Shown here in pieces: positions 16,390-24,546 of a DNA stretch of 34,940 nt. Source of the DNA: an uncultured Lentisphaerota bacterium (GTDB lineage: Bacteria > Verrucomicrobiota > Kiritimatiellia > CAIQIC01). The stretch is taken from positions 1 through 34,940 of the forward strand of contig CAIWHP010000157.1 in assembly GCA_903912445.1 (NCBI GenBank), in the 5' to 3' direction. The notes under the pieces are model-generated. The model worked only from the letters and a program-made list of their open reading frames with translations. It was not told the origin of the DNA and made no database searches. The first letter of the stretch is position 1. Each line of letters opens with the position of its first letter. The position numbers were made by a program, and so were the translations under genes.

Positions 16390-16839
16390 ATGAAACGCCT
16401 GCCCACCTTCATGGCCGGACTGATCCTAGGTTCCATCATAACGGGCGTGACGATCGGCCAGAACTCCCCCGGCAAGACGCCGGCTGCTGGCATTGCGGCA
16501 AAGAACTACATGGTCGCCCAGCTGGATGAGATCACGTCCGTGCCGTGTCCTTGCGGGACCAGTCGCCGGGCTTTTGCAAGTCCCGAGAATCCGGTGGCCA
16601 CCATCCATCTGGTCAACATCAAAACCGACAGCCAGGTTCATTATCACAAGAAGTTGACGGAGATTTACCTGGTCTTGGAAGGCACCGGACACATGGAACT
16701 GGACGGCGCCAGCATCGCCGTCAAACCGATGAGCACCATCATGATCAAGCCCGGCTGCCGTCATCGCGCGGTAGGCAAGCTGAACATCGTCAACACCTGC
16801 CTTCCGGCTTTTGATCCCAAAGACGAATGGTTCGACTGA
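16390..16839 (+). CDS. Small exported cupin-domain protein
   Basis: 149 residues. Residues 1-25 form a signal peptide or membrane anchor (FMAGLILGSIITGVTIG). The rest is one cupin_2 barrel: motif 1 gives H84, H86 and E91 in VHYHKKLTEIYLVLEG, and motif 2 gives H125 in IKPGCRHRAVG, making a complete metal site. Single cupins of this type bind or isomerise small sugars or oxidise small molecules; the reaction is unknown here. AAGGAG at 16379-16384 with a 5-base spacer fixes the start at 16390. It follows the GH78-like gene by 74 bases and may be co-transcribed with it. Confidence 0.75.
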   Translation: MKRLPTFMAGLILGSIITGVTIGQNSPGKTPAAGIAAKNYMVAQLDEITSVPCPCGTSRRAFASPENPVATIHLVNIKTDSQVHYHKKLTEIYLVLEGTGHMELDGASIAVKPMSTIMIKPGCRHRAVGKLNIVNTCLPAFDPKDEWFD

Positions 16840-16867
16840 TCCTGCCGCAGCCAAACCGCAGCAGGGC

Positions 16868-16997
16868 TTGACTTGGCCGGTCGACGCGTGAGAATGCGCG
16901 CGTGATTTTTCAGCAGCATGGTGCGGTCGAAAAAAGGTGCGTCCCCGGTGGGCGTGCCCAGCCATTTTCTTAATCAGGTCGAACAAGGAATCCCTAC
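16868..16997 (+). promoter_or_regulatory. Promoter and conserved leader of the ThuA gene
   Basis: TTGACT (16868-16873), 16-base spacer, GAGAAT (16890-16895), then a leader of about 102 nt related to the one at 13287-13384. In this copy GGTGCGTCC and GGGCGTGCC around a 5-base loop can form a 9-bp stem with some G-U pairs. The AAGGAA site lies about ten bases before the ATG. Confidence 0.5.
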
Positions 16998-18305
16998 ATG
17001 AAAGTGTCCCCAGCATTGCTTATCCCTCTCATCGGCTTGTTCAGCGCGACGGCGTGGGCGGAGCCGCCGGCGCCGGCCGTCAGCGCGGCGAACGCCCCGA
17101 CGGGTTTCCCTGCCGTTCCGCCGAAAGGCCGGATCATCCTGTGGGGCGCCGACGCCACCAAGGCCGGCACACCGCTGACCTACCAGATCTCCTACCTGGC
17201 TGATGACGCCGTGGTGGGCCAGGCGCTCCAGCTGGCCGTGAAAGCCACCTGGCAGGTCGAGAAGGAGGTCAAGAACAACAAGACCGGCGTGATGGAAAAG
17301 AAAAAAATCGATGAACGTGTTGTTAAAAGTTTCCCGATCACTCCGAAAAAACAGGCGGTGGAAACGATCGCGCTGCCCGCCTTTGACAAGGGGACGGCCA
17401 TCGAGCTGTACTTTGCCGGGAACACCGAGAAGCTGCCGCCGCTGAGCAACGCGGTCGAGCTGAAGAAGAGGGGCGCCTTGTTCCTGCTGCCCGAGGCGGA
17501 GGAGCTGGCCAAGACGGTCGCGGCGTTGCCGGAGACAGCCCCCGTCAAGCCGGCCAAGCCTCACAAGGTACTGGTCTACACGGCGAACTCCGGCTTCAAA
17601 CACGATGCGATTCCGCTGGGCGCGCGCACGATCCTGTTGCTGGGGCAGAAGAGCGGCGCGTGGGAGACGCTCATCAGCAACGACCGCCATATGTTCGAAC
17701 CGGAAACCCTGGCCCAGTTCGATGCGGTGATGATGATGCAGAACACCGGCTCGCTGTTTGGGGACCCGGACAAAACCGTCAACGAGCGGCTGCGCAAGAG
17801 CTTGCTGGATTTTGTCGCGAGCGGCAAAGGGCTGGCGGGCAGCCACGCCGCCACGGATTGCTCGTATGACTGGAAAGACTATGGCGCCCTGATCGGCGGC
17901 TATTTCGCCGGGCATCCCTTTGGCAAGATCAGCGTCCGCAACGAGGATCCCCAGAGTCCGCTCAACGCCGCCTTCAAGGGGGCGGGCTTCGATATCCAAG
18001 ACGAGATGTACACCTTCCGCGAGCCGTATTCGCGGGAAAAACTGCGCATCCTGCTCAGCATCGATATCTCCAAGCTGCCCGACGATCCCGCCAAGCCCGG
18101 TTTCAAGATGAAGGAGAACCGGCCGGATCACGATTATGCCATCAGCTGGATCCAAGAGTATGGCAAGGGGCGCGTCTTCTATTGTTCCTTCGGCCACCAG
18201 CACCACGTTTGGTCCACGCCCTCCCTGTTGCAGCATTACCTGGCCGGGATGCAGTACGTCTTGGGCGATCTGAAAGCCGACGCCAAGCCCAGCGCCAAGA
18301 AGTGA
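16998..18305 (+). CDS. Exported ThuA-like protein (trehalose-utilisation family)
   Basis: 435 residues. Signal peptide 1-21 (ATAWA). Residues about 30-185 form a beta-rich module without a recognised name, with a Lys-rich loop (EKKKID). The ThuA domain, a class-I glutamine-amidotransferase-like fold, spans about 187-428: KVLVYTANSGFKHDAI, FDAVMMMQNTG, GKGLAGSHAATDCSYDW, GHPFGKISV, and GKGRVFYCSFGHQHHVW at the end. ThuA was described in trehalose/sucrose use in rhizobia; in PVC bacteria these proteins are common beside glycoside hydrolases and sugar dehydrogenases, and their reaction is uncertain. The leader shared with the GH78-like gene suggests common control. The gene is convergent with the xylose-isomerase-like gene. 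Confidence 0.85.
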   Translation: MKVSPALLIPLIGLFSATAWAEPPAPAVSAANAPTGFPAVPPKGRIILWGADATKAGTPLTYQISYLADDAVVGQALQLAVKATWQVEKEVKNNKTGVMEKKKIDERVVKSFPITPKKQAVETIALPAFDKGTAIELYFAGNTEKLPPLSNAVELKKRGALFLLPEAEELAKTVAALPETAPVKPAKPHKVLVYTANSGFKHDAIPLGARTILLLGQKSGAWETLISNDRHMFEPETLAQFDAVMMMQNTGSLFGDPDKTVNERLRKSLLDFVASGKGLAGSHAATDCSYDWKDYGALIGGYFAGHPFGKISVRNEDPQSPLNAAFKGAGFDIQDEMYTFREPYSREKLRILLSIDISKLPDDPAKPGFKMKENRPDHDYAISWIQEYGKGRVFYCSFGHQHHVWSTPSLLQHYLAGMQYVLGDLKADAKPSAKK

Positions 18306-18324
18306 TAGGTTCTGCGCCGAATTC

Positions 18325-18347
18325 ACAACAGCGGGCGCGCCCGTTGT
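18325..18347. terminator. Inverted repeat between convergent genes, possible terminator
   Basis: ACAAC, then GCGGGCG facing CGCCCG and TTGT, gives an almost perfect GC-rich stem with one bulge, 20 bases after the ThuA stop. There is no T run, so its role as a terminator is only probable. Confidence 0.4.
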
Positions 18348-18410
18348 CATGGCCCTCGCGCGCCATGATCGGCAGCCGAGAAGGATCAACGATATAATTT
18401 CAGATTTGAA

Positions 18411-19412
<1,002 letters not shown>

Positions 19413-19464
19413 GGCGGATTTGCTCCCTTTGTTTTTGCGAACGCCACCGTGTTCATGAGGGTAC

Positions 19465-19493
19465 CTGTTAAGCGCCGCCGCCGGCGAAGGCAA
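19465..19493 (-). promoter_or_regulatory. Predicted promoter of the xylose-isomerase-like gene
   Basis: Minus strand TTGCCT (19488-19493), 17-base spacer, TAACAG (19465-19470). It gives a leader of about 45 nt. Confidence 0.35.
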
Positions 19494-19511
19494 GCGGAAT
19501 GTGCCGCGCGC

Positions 19512-19540
19512 TTGTAAAGCCGCAGCTGTTTATCTAGGCT
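19512..19540 (+). promoter_or_regulatory. Predicted leaderless promoter of the small ORF and pfkB-type gene
   Basis: TTGTAA (19512-19517), 17-base spacer, TAGGCT (19535-19540), then six bases to the ATG at 19547. No Shine-Dalgarno sequence precedes the ATG. Confidence 0.5.
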
Positions 19541-19546
19541 TCCCGC

Positions 19547-19675
19547 ATGATCCATGCGCTGCTCCATGAAACCTGCCGGCTGGTGCAGCCGTTCGACCAG
19601 GCGGCGAACGCGCGCATGCGCGGCCTGCTGACGGATGAACTGAAGCGGGAACCGGCTCGCGGAGCCAGCCGCTGA
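19547..19675 (+). CDS. Small ORF of 42 codons coupled to the PfkB kinase
   Basis: ATG at 19547 to TGA at 19673-19675; the last A of the TGA is the first base of the kinase ATG. The product starts MIHALLHETCRLVQPFDQ and ends EPARGASR. It has no membrane segment or known motif. A promoter-like pair of boxes ends six bases before its ATG, so ribosomes would enter here and pass on to the kinase. It could be a real small protein, a coupling leader peptide, or the true N-terminal region of a differently started gene. I do not recognise a family. Confidence 0.5.
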   Translation: MIHALLHETCRLVQPFDQAANARMRGLLTDELKREPARGASR

Positions 19676-20586
19676 TGGACGTGCTGTGTGTAGGCCATGC
19701 GGCGTGGGACATCAGCGTATTCCTCACTGCTTACCCGGCGGAGAACAGCAAGTCCGAGATCCAGACGATGCTCGAAGGCGGAGGTGGCCCTGCCGCCAAC
19801 GCCGCCTGCCTGCTCTCGCGCTGGGGTACGCGCTGTGCGCTCGCGGCGGCGGTCGGCGCGGATGATTACGGCGCACGCATCGCGCGCGAACTCGCGGCCG
19901 ACAGCACCGATGTTGCCTTGTTGTACCGCGATCCCGCACGGCCCACGCCGGTCTCGGTCATCCTTGTCAACGCGCAGAACGGCAGCCGGACGATTATCAA
20001 TCGCAAGGCGCCGGCTGCCGGCGCGCCGTTGCGTCTTGCCGCCTCGCTGTGGCCGGAACCGCCCCGGGTGCTGCTGTTCGACGGCCACGAGCTGGCCGCT
20101 GCGCGCGACGCCATGCAGTTGTTCCCCCAGGCGTGCACGATCCTCGACGCGGGCTCCGTGCGCGAGGGCACGCGCGAGCTCGCGCGGCGCGTGGATCATC
20201 TCGTCTGCTCCGAAAAATTTGCCCGCGACATGAGCGGCGTGCCGGACCTGACCACCCCCGCGCACCAAGCCGCCGCGCTCGGCGCGCTGCACCAACTCAA
20301 CGGCAAGCCCGTGGTCATCACCCTCGGCAAGAATGGCGCGCTGCACGGCACCGGCGCGCGCGTCGAGCAGCTGCCTGCGCTGGCTGTACAAGCGCGCGAC
20401 ACCACCGGGGCCGGCGATATTTTCCACGGCGCGTTTGCCTACGGCGTGCTCACCGGTCTACCGTGGCTTGAGACCTTGCGGCTGGCGCTGGCGGCGGCCT
20501 CGCTCTCGGTCGCCGTGCCCGGCGGACGCACCTCGATTCCCACACTCGCGCAGGCGCAGGCAGCGGTGCGCCATATCGGGACGTGA
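19675..20586 (+). CDS. PfkB-family carbohydrate kinase
   Basis: 303 residues, cytoplasmic. Ribokinase fold: N-terminal start VLCVGHAAWDISVFL, the glycine-rich motif EGGGGPAANAA (PfkB signature 1), and the C-terminal signature ARDTTGAGDIFHGAFAYG, where D248 is the catalytic base and TGAGD forms the anion hole. It phosphorylates a sugar or nucleoside with ATP; the substrate is not readable. ATG at 19675 overlaps the stop of a 42-codon ORF by one base. The divergent neighbour is a xylose-isomerase-like protein, so a pentose or similar sugar is plausible. It is convergent with the flavoprotein gene. Confidence 0.9.
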   Translation: MDVLCVGHAAWDISVFLTAYPAENSKSEIQTMLEGGGGPAANAACLLSRWGTRCALAAAVGADDYGARIARELAADSTDVALLYRDPARPTPVSVILVNAQNGSRTIINRKAPAAGAPLRLAASLWPEPPRVLLFDGHELAAARDAMQLFPQACTILDAGSVREGTRELARRVDHLVCSEKFARDMSGVPDLTTPAHQAAALGALHQLNGKPVVITLGKNGALHGTGARVEQLPALAVQARDTTGAGDIFHGAFAYGVLTGLPWLETLRLALAAASLSVAVPGGRTSIPTLAQAQAAVRHIGT

Positions 20587-20956
20587 AGACCATCCCGCTC
20601 GTCGTCGGCGACAATTTGCTCCACGAATCGTGCGCCTAGAGTCGGTCGCCGTTTACCCTGGTCCACGGCGAAAACGCGCCCACGGCAAGGATCTTCACTT
20701 TGCGCCGCAACAAAGCAGCGCGCAGACCCGGGCGATCCGGCGGAGTTCAGCAGCGAGCGGCACAGTGGTTTTTCTCATGGTTTCGCCTGTGGCAGGAGGC
20801 AGGGATGTCCCCGGTATGGTCCACCTCGCCCCGTCTGACCGACAACGGTTTCTGGCGGGAGAAATTGCATATGCGGACTGCCAAGCCTTGGGGAAAAAGC
20901 GCGGTAACGAGGCCAAGGTTTGGGAACTAACACGGACGGAGGAGGGGAACGCGGCG
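20587..20956. other. Convergent gene-free stretch with degenerate paired palindrome, copy 4
   Basis: No supported gene. At 20879-20926, CCAAGCCTTGG (20881-20891) and CCAAGGTTTGG (20913-20923) start 32 bp apart, and the inner bases GGGAAAAAGCGC resemble the inside of copy 2 at 11298-11308. It is therefore a decayed member of the paired TTCCAA family, 30 bases from the end of the next gene. A GTG-initiated 18-codon frame at 20583-20639 overlaps the kinase stop but has no support. Confidence 0.55.
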
Positions 20957-22393
20957 TCAGGCCGCCGGCTGGTTGCCCAGCAATTTGTGGATGACGTCTG
21001 CGGCGGTGAAGTCCGGATGCGCGGCATCGCAGAAGCGGCCGATATTCGCGTAGTCGTCGCCCAACGTGACCAACGGCAATTCGGTGCCGCCTTGGACGAA
21101 CTGCTGCGGCATGCCCACATTGGCGATCAGGGCGTTGCACAGGCACTTGCGTCCGACCGTGTCCTCAGGTTTGCCGCCCTTGGCGGTATAGGCGGCTTCC
21201 GGTTCGGCGGCGCAACGATAACCCACGGAACCGTCGGGCTTGCGATAAGGCGTGCGCAGGAACCCCAGGTCGCAAATCCGGCGGCGGCGGTCATAGACGG
21301 CTGGATCCGAAAGCGTGCCTTCCAGTTCGGCCACCTTGAACGGGAACCCGGTGGGCGAGGCCTGGGGATCGGTGAACACCCTGGCCGTGCCGGCCAGCGC
21401 CTTTTGGATGAAGGCGTGCCGAATCTCCGGCGTCAGCTCGGATTCGACACACAGCGCGAACGGGGTGCCGACCTGAACACCCGCGGCGCCGGCGGCGAGC
21501 GCCTCGGCCACGCGTGCGGGCGAGCCATAGGCCCCGGCCAGCCAGAAGGGCTTGCCGAGCTCGCGCAATACGGCGAGGTCCACGGAGTCGCGCGTGCCGT
21601 AGATCGGCTGGCCATCGTCGGTCAGCTTGAGCTGGCCGCGCGGCGGCGCGTTGTGGCCGCCGGCCAACGGCCCCTCGACGACAAAGCCATCGATTGTGCC
21701 CTTGACCTTCTTGCACAGGATCATCGCCAGCGCGTCGGAGGAAACGATCGGCAGGAACTGCGGACGCTCCAAGGGCGGCAGCGCGAGATCTTCGCTGAAA
21801 GCGGCGGGGTCGAACGTGATCTGGCAGGTCGCATTGTCTTTCTGGCTGCCGGCGATCTGCACCGTGTAGACGGCGGCGGCGTGGTTCGCCAGCGCCGCGA
21901 TCGCCGCGGGGAACTCCAGCGGGATGCCCGCGCCGACGATCACCACGGTGACGCCAGCCAGCATCGCGCCATAGAGCGAGGGCAGGTGCGGCAGCTGGAT
22001 CTTCTCCAGATAGTTGATGCCCACCGGATTCGAATGGCCTTCCCGCGCGAGGAAGACCTCGACGAAATTGCCTGCGATGCAAAGCTCGTGCGCCAAGCGC
22101 TCGCCCTCGATCACGTGCATCCGGATCGGACGATAGGGGGTGTTCGGCTTCCGGCCGCCGGGGATGAAATAGCTGTCGAGAATCCGCCGCGCCATTTTCT
22201 GCCAGGGGAAATGGCTCAAGGCGCGCCGCACATGGCCTTCCACGTCGCCATCTTGCAGCCGCCGGGCCAAGACATGGTCCAACGCGGTGCCGGAGACGAC
22301 GCCCATCTGGCCCAGTTTCGAGACCGCTTTGGCCAGCCGCCAGCTCGACACACACGCACCCATTCCGCCCTGAATTATGACAGGCAGTTTCAT
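20957..22393 (-). CDS. Nitronate monooxygenase / 2-nitropropane dioxygenase-family flavoprotein
   Basis: 478 residues, somewhat longer than the usual 320-380. FMN-binding TIM barrel of the NPD family: VIIQGGMGACVSSWRLAKAV at the N-terminus, VVSGTALDHVLARRL, EGPLAGGHNAPP in the middle (the conserved GGHxxP loop), FWLAGAYGSPARVAEALAAGAAGVQVGT (phosphate binding), and a Cys-containing extension (RRRICDLGFL, GRKCLCNALIANVGMPQ) at the C-terminus. Family members oxidise nitronates or reduce enoyl-ACP (FabK); the long C-terminal form is seen in uncharacterised oxidoreductases. Start at 22393 follows an AT-rich promoter; the N-terminal beta strand begins at once, so a later start is unlikely. Confidence 0.85.
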   Translation of the reverse strand: MKLPVIIQGGMGACVSSWRLAKAVSKLGQMGVVSGTALDHVLARRLQDGDVEGHVRRALSHFPWQKMARRILDSYFIPGGRKPNTPYRPIRMHVIEGERLAHELCIAGNFVEVFLAREGHSNPVGINYLEKIQLPHLPSLYGAMLAGVTVVIVGAGIPLEFPAAIAALANHAAAVYTVQIAGSQKDNATCQITFDPAAFSEDLALPPLERPQFLPIVSSDALAMILCKKVKGTIDGFVVEGPLAGGHNAPPRGQLKLTDDGQPIYGTRDSVDLAVLRELGKPFWLAGAYGSPARVAEALAAGAAGVQVGTPFALCVESELTPEIRHAFIQKALAGTARVFTDPQASPTGFPFKVAELEGTLSDPAVYDRRRRICDLGFLRTPYRKPDGSVGYRCAAEPEAAYTAKGGKPEDTVGRKCLCNALIANVGMPQQFVQGGTELPLVTLGDDYANIGRFCDAAHPDFTAADVIHKLLGNQPAA

Positions 22394-22403
22394 TCGCTGT
22401 GTT

Positions 22404-22435
22404 TAGTATAAACTATTCCTAAAATTTAGCTACAA
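22404..22435 (-). promoter_or_regulatory. AT-rich promoter with TAGT/ACTA dyad before the flavoprotein gene
   Basis: Minus strand TATACT (22405-22410) is a near-perfect -10 box; TTGTAG (22430-22435) is a possible -35 with a long 19-base spacer. The 12-bp dyad TAGTATAAACTA (22404-22415) covers the -10 box and could be an operator. The leader would be about 5 nt. The stretch is much richer in A/T than its surroundings. Confidence 0.4.
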
Positions 22436-22794
22436 CTTCCGGCTGAAAGGGCGGCTTGCACCCGCAGCGAGAAGAAACCCAAGCATCGACAGCCGGTCTG
22501 TGCTGTTTCAAAAGCCGGCGTTGGCTGCTATCTGGCCCATCTTTTTCTGGCGGAAAGGCGGGTATTTCGATGATTTGGCGCAACGGGCTGGTTAATTTTC
22601 GGGGGGCAATGGCGGGAAATCGCCAGGGTCCCCGCTCTTGGTGACTATGCCGCCGGCCGCCTTTGCATTCCTTGGAGAGCCTCCGGTCGTACCTGCCGCA
22701 GCCGTCGGCGTCAATCCCATCGACATGGCCTGACGCAGCGGTTATGAGGGCGGCGCGGTTGAAAAAAAATGGCGGCCGATAAGCGAGGCGCAGC
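22436..22794. other. Gene-free divergent intergenic stretch
   Basis: No supported gene, RNA or strong palindrome is seen. Short frames occur on both strands (for example MPPAAFAFLGEPP on the plus strand near 22650) but none has a ribosome-binding site or family pattern. The last 20 bases hold GCGAGGCGCAGC before the ATG of the hydrogenase relic, a possible ribosome-binding site. Confidence 0.4.
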
Positions 22795-23280
22795 ATGGAA
22801 AACCGGATCGCGGCGGTCATCAAGCGATATGGCGGCGACGAGACGCGGCTGATGGACCTCCTGATCGATATTCAGGGCGAACTCAGCTTCCTCTCCCACG
22901 GCATCACGGCCGAGATTGCTAAGGCGCTGAACATCCCGCAGGTGGATGTGGAGCAGACCGTGTCGTTCTACCACTTCTTTGCGCGCGAGCCGCGCGGCAA
23001 GTTCGCGGTCTATCTCAATGACAGCGTGGTGGCGGACTTCTGCGGCCGCGCGGAGGTGGCCCGGGCGTTCGAGGCGGCGGCAGGCTGCCCGTTCGGCACC
23101 GTCTCCAGCGACGGCGTCGCCGGCCTGTTCCACACGGCCTGCATCGGGATGAGCACCAGGATCCAGCGGCGCTGATCAACGGACAGGTCTTCCCGGACTT
23201 GACGCCGGAGCGCGCGCGGGAGTTGGTGGCGGGGATGCGCGCCGGTCGGACGCTGGAGGAGCTCAAGGGCCGCGCGCCGC
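22795..23280 (+). pseudogene. 5' part of hydrogenase relic: NuoE/HoxF N-terminal-like fragment, frameshifted
   Basis: The first frame (22795-23175, 126 codons) is a NuoE-like thioredoxin-fold domain: QGELSFLSHGITAEIAKALNIP, VEQTVSFYHFF, and GLFHTACIGMS. Most of the four [2Fe-2S] cysteines of NuoE are absent, as in the NuoE-like N-terminus of some HoxF diaphorase subunits. Right after GMS the expected text (QDPAALINGQVF, then LTPERARELVAGMRAG) continues in another frame, so about one base is missing near 23154. Around LEELKGRA (about 23265-23295) the HoxF-like sequence stops and HoxH-like sequence begins without a break in frame. The rest of hoxF and the genes expected after it (hoxU, hoxY) are gone. 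Confidence 0.75.
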
Positions 23281-24020
23281 TCAACGCCGACCAGATGATC
23301 GCCTGGTCGCAGGGCGCGCTCGCCTTCTTCAAGGATTACTACGCCAAGAACAAGGCGTTCATCGACGGCTTCTCGCGGTTCCCCTCGAACCACCTGAGCC
23401 TCGTGCGCAAGGACGGCGCGCTCGACCTCTATCACGGCGTGCTGCGCGCTGTGGATGCCTGAGGCAAAAAGCTGTTGGACGATGTCGACTGCCAGGAATA
23501 TCTCCAGCATCTGGGCGAGGAAGTGAAGTCGTGGAGCTATATGAAGTTCCCGTTCCTCACCGCCCTTGGCAAGGAAAACGGCTGGTATCGCGTCGGCCCG
23601 CTGGCGCGCCTGAACACCGCCGAAGTCATCCGCGACCTGCTGCTCGATTCCGACATCACCGGCGACGACCTGGTGGTCAAGGGCCAGCGGCAGCCCGAAG
23701 GCGTCGGCATCATCGAGGCCCCGCGCGGTACGCTCATCCACCACTACCGCGTCAACGAGGACGACCTGATCACGATGGCGAACCTCATCGTCTCCACCAC
23801 GCACAACAACGGGCCGATGAACCGCGCGGTCGACCAGGTCGCGAAAACCTACATGACGGGCCAGAGGGAAATCACCGAACCCATGATGAACGCCGTCGAG
23901 GTCGCCATCCGCGCCTACGATCCGTGCCTGAGCTGCGCGACCCACGCCTACGGCCAGATGCCGCTCGAAATCTCGCTCTATGACGCCACAGGAAAACTCC
24001 TCTCACAGCGCCGGAAATAG
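23280..24020 (+). pseudogene. 3' part of hydrogenase relic: C-terminal half of [NiFe]-hydrogenase large subunit (HoxH-like)
   Basis: The frame entering from the HoxF-like piece continues as middle-to-end HoxH: FPSNHLSLVRKDGALDLYHG, then RAVDA, an in-frame TGA at 23460-23462, then GKKLLDDVD in the same frame. After it come SWSYMKFPFL, GWYRVGPLARLN, IEAPRGTLIHHYRVNEDDL and the C-terminal DPCLSCATHA with two nickel-binding cysteines, followed by the 20-odd residue tail that maturation proteases remove. The N-terminal half with the first RxCGxC motif is missing, so no active site can form. From 23475 to 24020 a 181-residue frame could still be read. The TGA is not at the position where NiFeSe enzymes use selenocysteine, so I read it as a nonsense mutation. 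Confidence 0.8.
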
Positions 24021-24021
24021 C

Positions 24022-24483
24022 GTGCGCTCGGTTCTGTGCTATGGCTACGGGAATCCCGGCCGGCAGGACGACGGCCTCGGCGTCGCGCTCGTCGAGCAGC
24101 TTGAAACTTGGGCGATGGCGGAGAAAATTCCTGGGCTCACCTTTGACTCCAACTATCAGCTCAACGCCGAGGACGCGCTCGCCATTGCCGGTCACGACCT
24201 TGTCATCTTTGCCGACGCGACAGGGGAGGGGGCCGACGCCTTTGCTTTCCGCCGCCTCGTGCCGCACGCGACGATCGCCTTCTCGACCCACGCCATGGCG
24301 CCGGAAAGCGTGCTGGCGCTCTGCGCAGAGCTCTATGGCAAACAGCCGCCGACCTGGCTGTTGACCATCCGCGGATCTGCATGGGAACCGAACGGTGCGC
24401 TGCCCGCCGCCGCCCAAGCCAACCTGGCGGCGGCCGTGGTTTTCCTCAAGGAGTGGCTGCGACGGCCGCCAGCCGCAGTGTGA
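24022..24483 (+). CDS. hoxW: [NiFe]-hydrogenase maturation protease (HoxW/HycI family)
   Basis: 153 residues from the GTG at 24022; an ATG at 23980 in the same frame would add 14 residues that overlap the hoxH relic. The protease trims the C-terminal tail of the hydrogenase large subunit after nickel insertion. Seen: GYGNPGRQDDGLG, with the Asp that senses nickel, DLVIFADATGEG, with the second acid, and AFSTHAMAPESVL, with the His ligand. The SNYQLNAEDA stretch is typical of the HoxW branch. The frame is intact, although its natural substrate next door is broken, so it may be a remnant or serve another hydrogenase elsewhere. It ends just before TTCCAA copy 3. Confidence 0.82.
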   Translation: MRSVLCYGYGNPGRQDDGLGVALVEQLETWAMAEKIPGLTFDSNYQLNAEDALAIAGHDLVIFADATGEGADAFAFRRLVPHATIAFSTHAMAPESVLALCAELYGKQPPTWLLTIRGSAWEPNGALPAAAQANLAAAVVFLKEWLRRPPAAV

Positions 24484-24485
24484 CT

Positions 24486-24531
24486 TTCCAAGGGTTGGAA
24501 AAGAAAGCTGCGATTTTTCCAGAGCTTGGAA
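24486..24531. repeat. Paired TTCCAA palindrome, copy 3, between convergent genes
   Basis: TTCCAAGGGTTGGAA (24486-24500) and TTCCAGAGCTTGGAA (24517-24531) start 31 bp apart. The facing halves TGGAAAA and TTTTCCA form a stem whose 3' arm is T-rich, as expected of a terminator serving both converging genes. Confidence 0.7.
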
Positions 24532-24546
24532 AACAGCGGCGACGGC

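Noticed and set aside
20583-20639. GTG-started 18-codon frame overlapping the kinase stop
   Set aside because: Too short and without any support beyond the overlap.
22647-22732. Possible small protein MPPAAFAFLGEPP... in the intergenic region before the hydrogenase relic
   Set aside because: No ribosome-binding site, no promoter and no motif; could equally be a dispersed repeat.
23460-23462. Selenocysteine codon in the HoxH-like relic
   Set aside because: The position is not the active-site CxxC, a frameshift and a large deletion already inactivate the gene, and no obvious SECIS hairpin was noticed.
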